Assembly (NCBI GenBank): GCA_944326495.1
Contig: CALVEE010000165.1
Location: 1-6,297, forward strand
Direction of reading: 5' to 3'
DNA: 6,297 nucleotides
Origin: Candidatus Gastranaerophilales bacterium
Lineage (GTDB): Bacteria > Cyanobacteriota > Vampirovibrionia > Gastranaerophilales > Gastranaerophilaceae
Part shown: piece by piece, positions 1 through 5,014 of the stretch
Layout of the letters: the number at the start of each line of letters is the position of its first letter
How positions within the stretch are numbered: the stretch's first letter is position 1
Position numbers and translations under genes: made by a program
The notes under the pieces: generated by a model
Told to the model about the DNA's origin: nothing
What the model saw: only the letters and a program-made list of their open reading frames with translations
Databases searched by the model: none

Positions 1-482
1 AATCCGAGCCCGATATTGAGAAGTTAAAACTTGCTAAAGTTGAAGGTGAAAAACAGAGGACAAAGAACGATTTATTCTATCTGTCGCTTGCAATAGCTAT
101 AAGAGAAGGAATTGCAGATATTGAGTCCGTTAAAAAAGTTCTGAATGGTGCTTTTGCGGAATTAAGTTTTGATAATCTTAAATCAGTAAAATTTGTAGGC
201 GATGGTACGTATCTGCAGTTTGCGGATAAATACATTGAGATACGCCCGTCAGGAACCGATGCTAAAACTAAAGCATACGGCGGCGGAGAAAAACTTGATG
301 ATATTGCAAAATTTGCCCTCGTTCTCGGCAACTATTCGAGAGAAAGAACGGAATTGCATAAGGAGCTTATATCTAGCGAGTTTTACAATAATTCAAAAGA
401 TAAAGCAATGGATTATTATCTTAAGTTTGTAGAAAAAGATGCAAATAATGAGACTTTTGTAATTCCGGATTATAAATTTTAG
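1..482 (+). CDS. Alpha-D-phosphohexomutase (phosphoglucomutase/phosphomannomutase family), C-terminal part
   Basis: The reading frame is open from the window edge (first full codon at base 3) to a TAG at 480-482, giving the last 159 residues of a longer protein. The fragment carries IEIRPSGTDAKTKAY; RPSGT (bases 243-257) is the domain-4 phosphate-binding loop of the phosphohexomutases, enzymes that move phosphate between C1 and C6 of hexoses in the cytoplasm through a phosphoserine. The preceding VGDGTYLQF matches the strand-and-turn usually found before that loop. The catalytic serine, metal site and sugar-specificity loop lie outside the window, so glucose, mannose or glucosamine specificity cannot be told. 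Two oddities: the loop reads GTDAK rather than the common GTEPK, and about 75 residues follow it, longer than the usual tail. The gene ends in a strong terminator and is transcriptionally separate from what follows. Confidence 0.88.
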   Translation, partial: SEPDIEKLKLAKVEGEKQRTKNDLFYLSLAIAIREGIADIESVKKVLNGAFAELSFDNLKSVKFVGDGTYLQFADKYIEIRPSGTDAKTKAYGGGEKLDDIAKFALVLGNYSRERTELHKELISSEFYNNSKDKAMDYYLKFVEKDANNETFVIPDYKF

Positions 483-488
483 AAAACA

Positions 489-518
489 AAAGCGGGATTT
501 TATCCCGCTTTAATTTTT
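489..518 (+). terminator. Rho-independent terminator of the phosphohexomutase gene
   Basis: A 9-bp perfect stem (AAAGCGGGA at 489-497 pairing with TCCCGCTTT at 503-511) closes a 5-nt loop and is followed by AATTTTT, a U-rich tail. It begins 7 nt after the phosphohexomutase stop. This is the only textbook intrinsic terminator in the window. Confidence 0.93.
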
Positions 519-519
519 A

Positions 520-528
520 TGATATAAT
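520..528 (+). promoter_or_regulatory. Extended -10 promoter for the GtrA-like gene
   Basis: TGATATAAT is a perfect TGn-TATAAT extended -10 element lying just after the terminator U-tract. No good -35 is visible; the expected place falls in the terminator stem. Transcription would start about 7 nt after the box, near 534-537, which coincides with the ATG at 535. The mRNA is therefore predicted to be leaderless or nearly so. Confidence 0.75.
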
Positions 529-534
529 AGAAAA

Positions 535-936
535 ATGAAGGAAAGCTGGTTTAAATTATCAGACAAGATAAGGTTTTTGCTTGTAGGCGGATTTAATGCC
601 GGAGTGTCATACCTTATATATTCTGCAATTTGTTTAATATTAGGAGAGAGCGCATACCAGATTGCGCTTGCGCTTGCTTGGGTTTTTTCTTCGGTTGTTT
701 CGTTTACGACACAGAAATTTCTTGTTTTCAGAGGCAGAGGCAACTGGGCTAAAGAGTATATAAAATGCTGTACAACCTGGGTTTTTAGTTATCTTATAAA
801 TGCAGGATTATTAGAGACTTTTGTCAAAATCCTTCACTTAAATGTTTTTATTGCGCAGATTATTGCAACTCTTACCGCAGCTGTCTTTACATATTGTCTG
901 TTTAAAAAATTTGCTTTTAGGGTAAAAAAGGTTTAA
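535..936 (+). CDS. GtrA-like family integral membrane protein
   Basis: This 133-residue protein has four hydrophobic segments, at roughly residues 13-36, 41-64, 79-99 and 102-124, separated by short basic loops. The opening IRFLLVGGFNAGVSYLIY and the later FTTQKFLVFRG are typical of the GtrA/DPMS family (PF04138). Members are small four-helix inner-membrane proteins thought to help flip polyprenyl-phosphate-linked sugars for cell-surface glycosylation. Length is normal for the family. No glycosyltransferase partner is adjacent; the phosphohexomutase upstream makes sugar phosphates, but a terminator separates the two, so a shared pathway is only a suggestion. No Shine-Dalgarno sequence precedes the ATG (TAGAAAA is all there is), and the -10 box ends only 6 nt before it, which fits leaderless translation. 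The stop overlaps the stop of the convergent solute-binding protein gene. Confidence 0.88.
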   Translation: MKESWFKLSDKIRFLLVGGFNAGVSYLIYSAICLILGESAYQIALALAWVFSSVVSFTTQKFLVFRGRGNWAKEYIKCCTTWVFSYLINAGLLETFVKILHLNVFIAQIIATLTAAVFTYCLFKKFAFRVKKV

Positions 937-1724
937 AGTTTCCATTTCCTGCGCAGGCGCAGAAGCGTATTTCGGTTCTTCATATCAGTTATTGCAAAGT
1001 CTACAGCTTCTCTTAATCTCTGCGTGCTTTCTCCCGGCTTGAAGGCAATACCGTAGGGTTCTCTGGAGTATCTTTTAGGCAGAAGCTTGACGGATTTATC
1101 TTCAAAAGTAAAAGTACTTAAAATTGTATCGTCCGAAGTCAATGCATCAATTTTTCCGGCTTTTAGAGCTTCATAGGCAACATGGTAATTCCTGAACCCG
1201 ATAATTGTAGCATTTGGTGCAAGTGTGAGCATATTTTTTTCGGCAGTAGTTCCGAATACAACACCGACATTACATCCCGCTAAATCCGCAATTGAAGTAA
1301 TCGGGCTGTTAGTTCTTATTAACAATGCCTGACCTGCGTAATCATACGGAATAGAAAAATCAATGATTTCCTCTCGCTGCGGCGTGATAGTAACAGTTGC
1401 AATTACCATATCAACTTCGCCGGTAGAGACTTTTAGCATTCTGTTTGCCGGCGTTACCGGATAAAATTCTACTGCATTAGGACTTTTTAGGATATAATAA
1501 GCTATATTTCTTGCTAAATCTGCATCATATCCTTGAATTTCCCAGTTTTTATCATAAAAACCGAAAGGCTTTGAGTCGGTATTAATTCCGACTTTTATAG
1601 TTCCTCTTTTTATAATTTCTTCATACAAATCAGGCTCATCATACTTTTCGGGCTTAAAAATAAAGAAATAAATCCCGACAAGTACAAGAAATAAAAGAAT
1701 AAGAATTACGGCAAGTCGTTTCAT
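933..1724 (-). CDS. Membrane-anchored amino-acid-type solute-binding protein (SBP family 3, PBP2 fold)
   Basis: The 263-residue protein matches family 3 periplasmic binding proteins of polar amino acid ABC importers. It begins with a hydrophobic segment (about residues 4-23) that ends without a lipobox cysteine or an obvious signal peptidase I site, so it is probably held in the membrane by its N terminus with the binding domain outside. GTIKVGINTDSKPFGF (41-56) opens lobe 1 and GYDADLARNIA (65-75) is the family signature. ATVTITPQREEIIDFS (109-124) contains Arg117, equivalent to the arginine that binds the ligand carboxylate. GTTAEKN (158-164) and Asp198/Asp199 are the lobe-2 ligand contacts. 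An amino acid ligand is therefore likely. No permease or ATPase gene is in the window. The ATG overlaps the thyX TGA (ATGA) and has no Shine-Dalgarno of its own, indicating translational coupling. It could instead be a sensory binding protein. Confidence 0.87.
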   Translation of the reverse strand: MKRLAVILILLFLVLVGIYFFIFKPEKYDEPDLYEEIIKRGTIKVGINTDSKPFGFYDKNWEIQGYDADLARNIAYYILKSPNAVEFYPVTPANRMLKVSTGEVDMVIATVTITPQREEIIDFSIPYDYAGQALLIRTNSPITSIADLAGCNVGVVFGTTAEKNMLTLAPNATIIGFRNYHVAYEALKAGKIDALTSDDTILSTFTFEDKSVKLLPKRYSREPYGIAFKPGESTQRLREAVDFAITDMKNRNTLLRLRRKWKL

Positions 1725-2416
1725 TTTGCTAACTTAGGCTTCCTTCCGCAGGATTTATCCTCATCGCAATATCCGAGGCGCTCGCATTTCGGAACAAGAT
1801 AAGATTTAAGCCACGGCTCTTCTTTAATAAGTTCGTCGCACATCATCTTAATCATTGTTCTGATTTCATACTGAGCCCTTGTACATAGTCTCAAATTAGC
1901 TAAATGAATCATCTCTCTCAAATTCAAACTTGCCACAATTGAGCTTGCTGCCGCATTCGGAAGAACCGCCCTGGCGTCCTCTGCCGGAATTCCCGCTTCT
2001 GTAAATTCACAGTACAGCTTTGAAATCTCGCCCATAAAATCAACAAATTTCGATTTTAATTCTTCATTTTTTAATATTGTAGGCGGAATAATATAATCAA
2101 ACTGTCCCTTTTCTTTAACATATCTTTGTGATTTTTGGGAAAAGGACATGTGCCTGTGTCTTACAAGCTGGTGTGTGCAGGCTCTTGAAACATTTGATAT
2201 CGCAAAAGTAACCTGAATATGCTCAATTGTAGAATAATGCCCCGAAGAGATTACTCTTTCAATCAAGCTAAGCATTTTTTCTTCATCGTCTGTACTATTA
2301 TAAATCTCATACGGACTTAGTGCGCTATAACATGTGCGGCAGGCCGTATATATAGTTTTCAGCATATTTTCTGGTTTTGAAATCAAATTCACAACCGGTT
2401 TATTATTATCTTCCAT
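1721..2416 (-). CDS. thyX: Flavin-dependent thymidylate synthase ThyX
   Basis: ThyX methylates dUMP to dTMP using methylene-tetrahydrofolate, NAD(P)H and FAD, replacing ThyA in many bacteria. The 231-residue protein has the diagnostic ThyX motif RHRHMSFSQKSQRY at residues 86-99 (RHR-x7-S, Ser96), which binds dUMP and FAD. It also has the upstream STIEHIQVTFAI helix (62-73) and the conserved ARAVLP segment (148-153) with Arg149 for dUMP binding. REMIHLANLRL (167-177) and the following RAQYEIR helix are normal for the family. The C terminus carries three cysteines, PKCERLGYCDEDKSCGRKP, at Cys211, Cys217 and Cys223; I recall similar tails in several bacterial ThyX proteins and a structural or metal role is possible. 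The start is backed by GGGAG three to four nt upstream (AAAAGGGAGAGT-ATG), a rather short spacing. It lies 26 nt after the 109-aa gene and overlaps the next gene by 4 nt, so the three are probably one transcript. Confidence 0.96.
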   Translation of the reverse strand: MEDNNKPVVNLISKPENMLKTIYTACRTCYSALSPYEIYNSTDDEEKMLSLIERVISSGHYSTIEHIQVTFAISNVSRACTHQLVRHRHMSFSQKSQRYVKEKGQFDYIIPPTILKNEELKSKFVDFMGEISKLYCEFTEAGIPAEDARAVLPNAAASSIVASLNLREMIHLANLRLCTRAQYEIRTMIKMMCDELIKEEPWLKSYLVPKCERLGYCDEDKSCGRKPKLAK

Positions 2417-2442
2417 ACTCTCCCTTTTCCTATAAATATTTA

Positions 2443-2772
2443 TTACATAGCACTAGTTGCAAATGAAGCAGCTTCTTCATAAGGATTTTCGATACCTGCA
2501 GTTTCAGCCGCCTTAAGAGCAGTCTCAAAAGTCTTATCCGAATTTTCAGCAATCTGCGGATTTTCTAATAAAGCTTTTAAATCATGCTTAACATCATCAG
2601 CACCCTTAAACAACATTGAACGGCCGAGTGCTTCTGCTTTCGGATCAGAAAAATCACTAATTTTCGGAGTTTCAGGTTCTTTAATCTCCGGTGCAGGTTC
2701 CTGCGCAGGTTTTTGTATCCCGCTGTAATTTACCTGATTAACACTAAATTTTGGACCATTTACTTCACTCAT
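2443..2772 (-). CDS. Small protein of unknown function, Pro/Glu-rich linker plus helical C terminus
   Basis: I do not recognise a named family. The 109-residue protein has a polar N terminus (1-20), a Pro/Glu/Ala-rich linker (about 21-40, with PAQEPAPEIKEPETPK) and a C-terminal region of about 60 residues that looks helical and acidic. That region contains KAEALGRSMLFKGADD, DLKALLENPQIAENSD and FETALKAAETAG. There is no signal peptide, membrane segment or cysteine, so it is likely cytoplasmic. It is a real gene by several signs: a GAGGT ribosome site 7 nt before the ATG (2780-2784), a promoter at 2799-2825, coding-like amino acid composition, and tight spacing (26 nt) to thyX. A role in thymidylate synthesis should not be assumed from position. 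Lineage-restricted paralogs may exist, but this cannot be checked here. Confidence 0.82.
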   Translation of the reverse strand: MSEVNGPKFSVNQVNYSGIQKPAQEPAPEIKEPETPKISDFSDPKAEALGRSMLFKGADDVKHDLKALLENPQIAENSDKTFETALKAAETAGIENPYEEAASFATSAM

Positions 2773-2798
2773 GTTGTCTACCTCGCTTTATTTATTCA

Positions 2799-2825
2799 AT
2801 TATATCATATTCTAATTTTTATCAA
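2799..2825 (-). promoter_or_regulatory. Extended -10 promoter for the small protein-thyX-SBP group
   Basis: Read on the minus strand, TGATATAAT (2807-2799) is a perfect extended -10, identical to the one before the GtrA-like gene. TTGATA at 2825-2820 is a possible -35, but with a 15-bp spacer it is two bases short of ideal, so the TGn extension probably matters most. The start site is expected near 2792, giving a 5' leader of about 20 nt that contains the GAGGT ribosome site. Confidence 0.75.
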
Positions 2826-2883
2826 CCATCCATTTGTTCTAAAACGCGTAATTAAAATTTTTTGCTAGTAAAAAGGAAATTTT

Positions 2884-3777
2884 TTACAAAAATTTACGTT
2901 TTACACTCATTGTCAGTATTTTATTATCTGCACATAAAACGCTTATTCTTCCTTTTTTGGAGTCATAATCAGTAATACTTCCCGCATTTTTATATTCCGT
3001 GTTATTTTCGTTTATTTCAAGCGCTTCCGGAGAAACTGCAAGACAAGTATCATTATGATAAAAATATGCACTTCCCCAGGGATAAATCGCTCTTATAAGA
3101 GCATGGTTTTCTTTTGCCGTTTTGGTAAAATCAAGTTCTAACCCTTCCGGATGCGAATAATAGCTGGCTTTATCCTCTCTCTGTGTAAGCGGGATTATAA
3201 TATCTTCTCTTAGAGCTTTCAAAAGTTCGCATACAACTCCTCTTGCAGTAAGTACAGTTCTGTCCTTCAATGATTTACCGGTATCAGAAGGGTATATTTT
3301 TATTTCTTCCTGTGCTAAAATCGCGCCGGTATCATAACCCTTGTCAATAAGGTGAAATGTTACGCCGCTTGTGTCTTCGCCGTTTCTGATTGTCCAGAAA
3401 TACGGGTTAGGGCCTCTGTATTTGGGAAGAAGCGATGGATGCGCGTTTATTGATGCAATCTTTGGAATATCATATATTTCTTTTTTTATCTTTTCACCCC
3501 AGGAGCCGACCAGAATTATATCAGGATTAAGTCTCAATAGAGCTTTCTTAAACTCTCCGGTATTTACCCCTCTTGCATCTATTTCCGGAAGATTATAACT
3601 TTTTATATAATTATATTCATGTGACGGATTTAGAATGTCTTTGATTTTTCTTATTATCGGGCGGTATTTCACTCTCTCATATCTAAAAACTCCGGCAATC
3701 TGACAGTTAGCATCAAGCGTGCCTGCTATAAGGTTGGTAAACATTGTACCGTATCCGATAATAACTACTTTGAGCAT
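2884..3777 (-). CDS. Formyltransferase family protein, divergent methionyl-tRNA formyltransferase-like
   Basis: The 297-residue protein has the two-domain layout of Fmt. The N-terminal formyltransferase domain (about 1-190) has a Rossmann-like start MLKVVIIGYGTM and the catalytic region INAHPSLLPKYRGPNPYFW (110-128). Asn111 and His113, with Asp149 in KGYDTGAILAQ (146-156), form the Asn-His-Asp set used to move the formyl group from N10-formyl-tetrahydrofolate. The C-terminal part (about 205-297) resembles the Fmt C domain: LDFTKTAKENHALIRAIYPWGSAYF, then a beta-barrel-like GSITDY...GRISVLC. Two things differ from ordinary Fmt: the N terminus lacks the GTPxFA motif, and the loop reads YRGPNPYFW rather than WRGAAPIQ. 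A different acceptor, such as a sugar nucleotide or other amine, is therefore possible. The ATG overlaps the ribF end by 13 nt and has AGGA 9 nt upstream (3787-3790) inside ribF, so the genes are co-transcribed. No def gene is adjacent. Confidence 0.85.
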   Translation of the reverse strand: MLKVVIIGYGTMFTNLIAGTLDANCQIAGVFRYERVKYRPIIRKIKDILNPSHEYNYIKSYNLPEIDARGVNTGEFKKALLRLNPDIILVGSWGEKIKKEIYDIPKIASINAHPSLLPKYRGPNPYFWTIRNGEDTSGVTFHLIDKGYDTGAILAQEEIKIYPSDTGKSLKDRTVLTARGVVCELLKALREDIIIPLTQREDKASYYSHPEGLELDFTKTAKENHALIRAIYPWGSAYFYHNDTCLAVSPEALEINENNTEYKNAGSITDYDSKKGRISVLCADNKILTMSVKRKFL

Positions 3778-4604
3778 GAAATTATATCCTTTTCAATTTG
3801 TAGCTTTAATTCCTCAAGTGACGGGAATTTTATCTCATCTCTAATCTTTTTCAGGACTTCTATTTTAATCTTTTTCCCGTATAAATCTCCGGAAAAATCT
3901 AAGATGTGAGCTTCTACCACCGGTTCAACAGTGTTATGGACAGTAGGTTTCATGCCCCAGTTAAGCAGGGCATGCCTGTTATCAATTTTTGCCGAATAAA
4001 CCCCGTACGGTATTTTAACTATATTTTCCGGATATTTTATATTAGCCGTTGGAAAACCGATTGTTCTTCCAAGCTGTGCGCCTTTTATTACGGTTCCTTC
4101 AAGCAAAAAACTGCTGTTTAGAAGAAAATCAGCTTCTTCTATCTTTCCTTCTCTTAATAGTTTTTTTATAAATGTAGAGCTTACGACTTCGCCGTTAAAC
4201 TCTAATGCCGGAGTACAAAAATATTTATAACCGTACTTTTCCTGGTTTTGTTCAAGAAATTCCGAATTACCGCTCTTATTTTTTCCGAACGTATGATTAA
4301 ATCCGGTTGAGATAGATGCCGGAGAGAATTTTTCTGTTAGAAAATTTAGATATTCCTCTGCCGTAAGGCTTGCAATTTTGCTGAAATCCAGCTCTACAAC
4401 CTCATTTACCCCCAGACTTTTTATCTTATTTACAGACTCTTCTCTTGGTAAAATATATTCATAAGCACGGTTGAAATACTTAGCCGGAGACTCTTTAAAA
4501 GTAATAAGTACAGTATCATCAGAGAATTCTAATGCAGTATTAATCACAGCCTGATGTGCAATATGAACCCCGTCAAAAAAACCTAAAATTAAACTCTTTT
4601 TCAT
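3765..4604 (-). CDS. ribF: Bifunctional riboflavin kinase/FAD synthetase RibF
   Basis: RibF phosphorylates riboflavin to FMN and then adenylylates FMN to FAD in the cytoplasm. The 279-residue protein is complete but slightly short for the family (commonly 300 or more). The N-terminal nucleotidyltransferase domain shows GFFDGVHIAHQ (8-18; the two ATP-binding histidines are His14 and His17), GFNHTFGKNKSG (101-112) and VSSTFIKKLLREG (141-153). The C-terminal kinase domain has GAQLGRTIGFPTAN (175-188) with the PTAN Mg-ATP motif, then PYGVY (199-203), NWGMKPT (216-221 region) and VEAHILDF (230-237), where Glu231 is the likely catalytic base. The start codon follows the stop of the 79-aa gene by only 3 nt and has no good ribosome site of its own, so translation is probably coupled to that gene. 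FAD made here would serve ThyX among other flavoproteins. The usual truB/rpsO neighbours are absent. Confidence 0.96.
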   Translation of the reverse strand: MKKSLILGFFDGVHIAHQAVINTALEFSDDTVLITFKESPAKYFNRAYEYILPREESVNKIKSLGVNEVVELDFSKIASLTAEEYLNFLTEKFSPASISTGFNHTFGKNKSGNSEFLEQNQEKYGYKYFCTPALEFNGEVVSSTFIKKLLREGKIEEADFLLNSSFLLEGTVIKGAQLGRTIGFPTANIKYPENIVKIPYGVYSAKIDNRHALLNWGMKPTVHNTVEPVVEAHILDFSGDLYGKKIKIEVLKKIRDEIKFPSLEELKLQIEKDIISCSK

Positions 4605-4607
4605 AAC

Positions 4608-4847
4608 TTAAGCAATAACGTTAAGTTTTCCGCCTAAAATCTGGTTATGGCAAAAAGTCTGCCATTCATTAATATTGTCGTAAACCTGGGGTAATTTTTC
4701 TGCTGAAACAGTTTTCTTATTTACATAAGGGGTCAATGAATTAAATGAAGTATCGCCGATAGTTTCGTTAGAACGATTATTATAAAAAGGCATGTTAGCG
4801 CTCATATTATAACCGTGATTATTAACTGATATTGCAGAAACTAGCAT
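4608..4847 (-). CDS. Small protein of unknown function directly ahead of ribF
   Basis: I recognise no family. The 79-residue protein is rich in Asn, Ser and Tyr in its first half (SAISVNNHGYNMSANMPFYNN), with no membrane segment or cleavable signal. It has a polar middle and a C-terminal stretch with EWQTFCHNQILGGKLNVIA. The start was chosen as ATG at 4845-4847, not the in-frame GTG six bases upstream, because the AAGGGG ribosome site sits 5 nt before the ATG and would overlap the GTG. The gene is preceded by a plausible promoter and ends 3 nt before the ribF ATG, so translating it probably helps ribosomes reach ribF. It could be a functional small protein or mainly a translated leader. Its length and ordinary amino acid mix favour a real product. 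Confidence 0.72.
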   Translation of the reverse strand: MLVSAISVNNHGYNMSANMPFYNNRSNETIGDTSFNSLTPYVNKKTVSAEKLPQVYDNINEWQTFCHNQILGGKLNVIA

Positions 4848-4852
4848 AGTCA

Positions 4853-4858
4853 CCCCTT
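4853..4858 (-). promoter_or_regulatory. Ribosome binding site deciding the start of the 79-aa gene
   Basis: On the minus strand AAGGGG is followed by TGACT and then ATG, a 5-nt spacing. The GTG at 4853-4851 shares its first G with this site and so cannot use it. This moves the start two codons downstream of the longest open frame. Confidence 0.75.
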
Positions 4859-4895
4859 TATTATGTCAAACAGGCATTAAACCGCCTACATATGA

Positions 4896-4924
4896 ATTCT
4901 ACCACATACTTTTTTTTTGTGCAA
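4896..4924 (-). promoter_or_regulatory. Extended -10 promoter for the small protein-ribF-formyltransferase group
   Basis: On the minus strand TTGCAC (4924-4919) is followed by a 17-bp spacer and TAGAAT (4901-4896). A TG one base before the -10 makes an extended element (TGGTAGAAT). The -35 matches the consensus only in its TTG half. The start is expected near 4889, leaving a leader of about 41 nt. The spacer contains nine consecutive A (T at 4910-4918 on the plus strand). No FMN riboswitch can fit in so short a leader. Confidence 0.65.
4910..4918. repeat. Homopolymer T9/A9 inside a promoter spacer
   Basis: Nine T on the plus strand (nine A on the minus strand) lie between the -35 and -10 of the minus-strand promoter. 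The tract sits in the -35-proximal part of the 17-bp spacer. Slippage here would change the spacer length. Confidence 0.95.
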
Positions 4925-4973
4925 TAACTATGTTGGGGAATTTAAAAATTTTATCCGGTACTCTCTCTTTTTA

Positions 4974-4982
4974 TGCTAAAAT
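4974..4982 (+). promoter_or_regulatory. Extended -10 promoter for proS
   Basis: TGCTAAAAT is an extended -10 (TGn plus TAAAAT) located 32 nt before the proS ATG. No convincing -35 is seen around 4951-4959 (TTATCC is the nearest). Transcription would start near 4989, giving a leader of about 26 nt containing the AAGGGA ribosome site at 4999-5004. It faces away from the ribF-group promoter within the same 167-bp intergenic region. Confidence 0.65.
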
Positions 4983-5014
4983 ATGTTTATTAGTAAATAA
5001 GGGAATAGAATATC

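Noticed and set aside
77..432. Out-of-frame and antisense open frames within the phosphohexomutase region
   Set aside because: They overlap the frame carrying RPSGT, which continues from the window edge to a stop just before a terminator.
510..743. Minus-strand open frame opposite the start of the GtrA-like gene
   Set aside because: It is antisense to a well-supported membrane protein and would run through its promoter into the terminator; no family resemblance.
946..964. Hairpin near the 3' end of the SBP gene as a terminator for either convergent gene
   Set aside because: A 7-bp stem with loop CCTG forms best in the minus-strand RNA (one G-U pair), but no U-tract follows on either strand and it lies inside coding sequence.
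2854..2885. AT-only inverted repeat after the formyltransferase stop as a terminator
   Set aside because: The stem is only A-T pairs (AAATTT type) with no GC core, which is expected by chance in DNA this AT-rich.
3371..4121. Plus-strand open frames opposite the formyltransferase and ribF
   Set aside because: Both are shadows of genes with clear catalytic motifs and have no supporting signals of their own.
4851..4853. GTG start for the small gene before ribF (81 aa)
   Set aside because: The ribosome site overlaps this GTG; the ATG six bases downstream has correct spacing.
4872..4887. Small AGGC/GCCT stem in the leader of the ribF group as an FMN riboswitch or attenuator
   Set aside because: Only 4 bp with an 8-nt loop, and the whole leader is about 41 nt, far too short for an RFN element.
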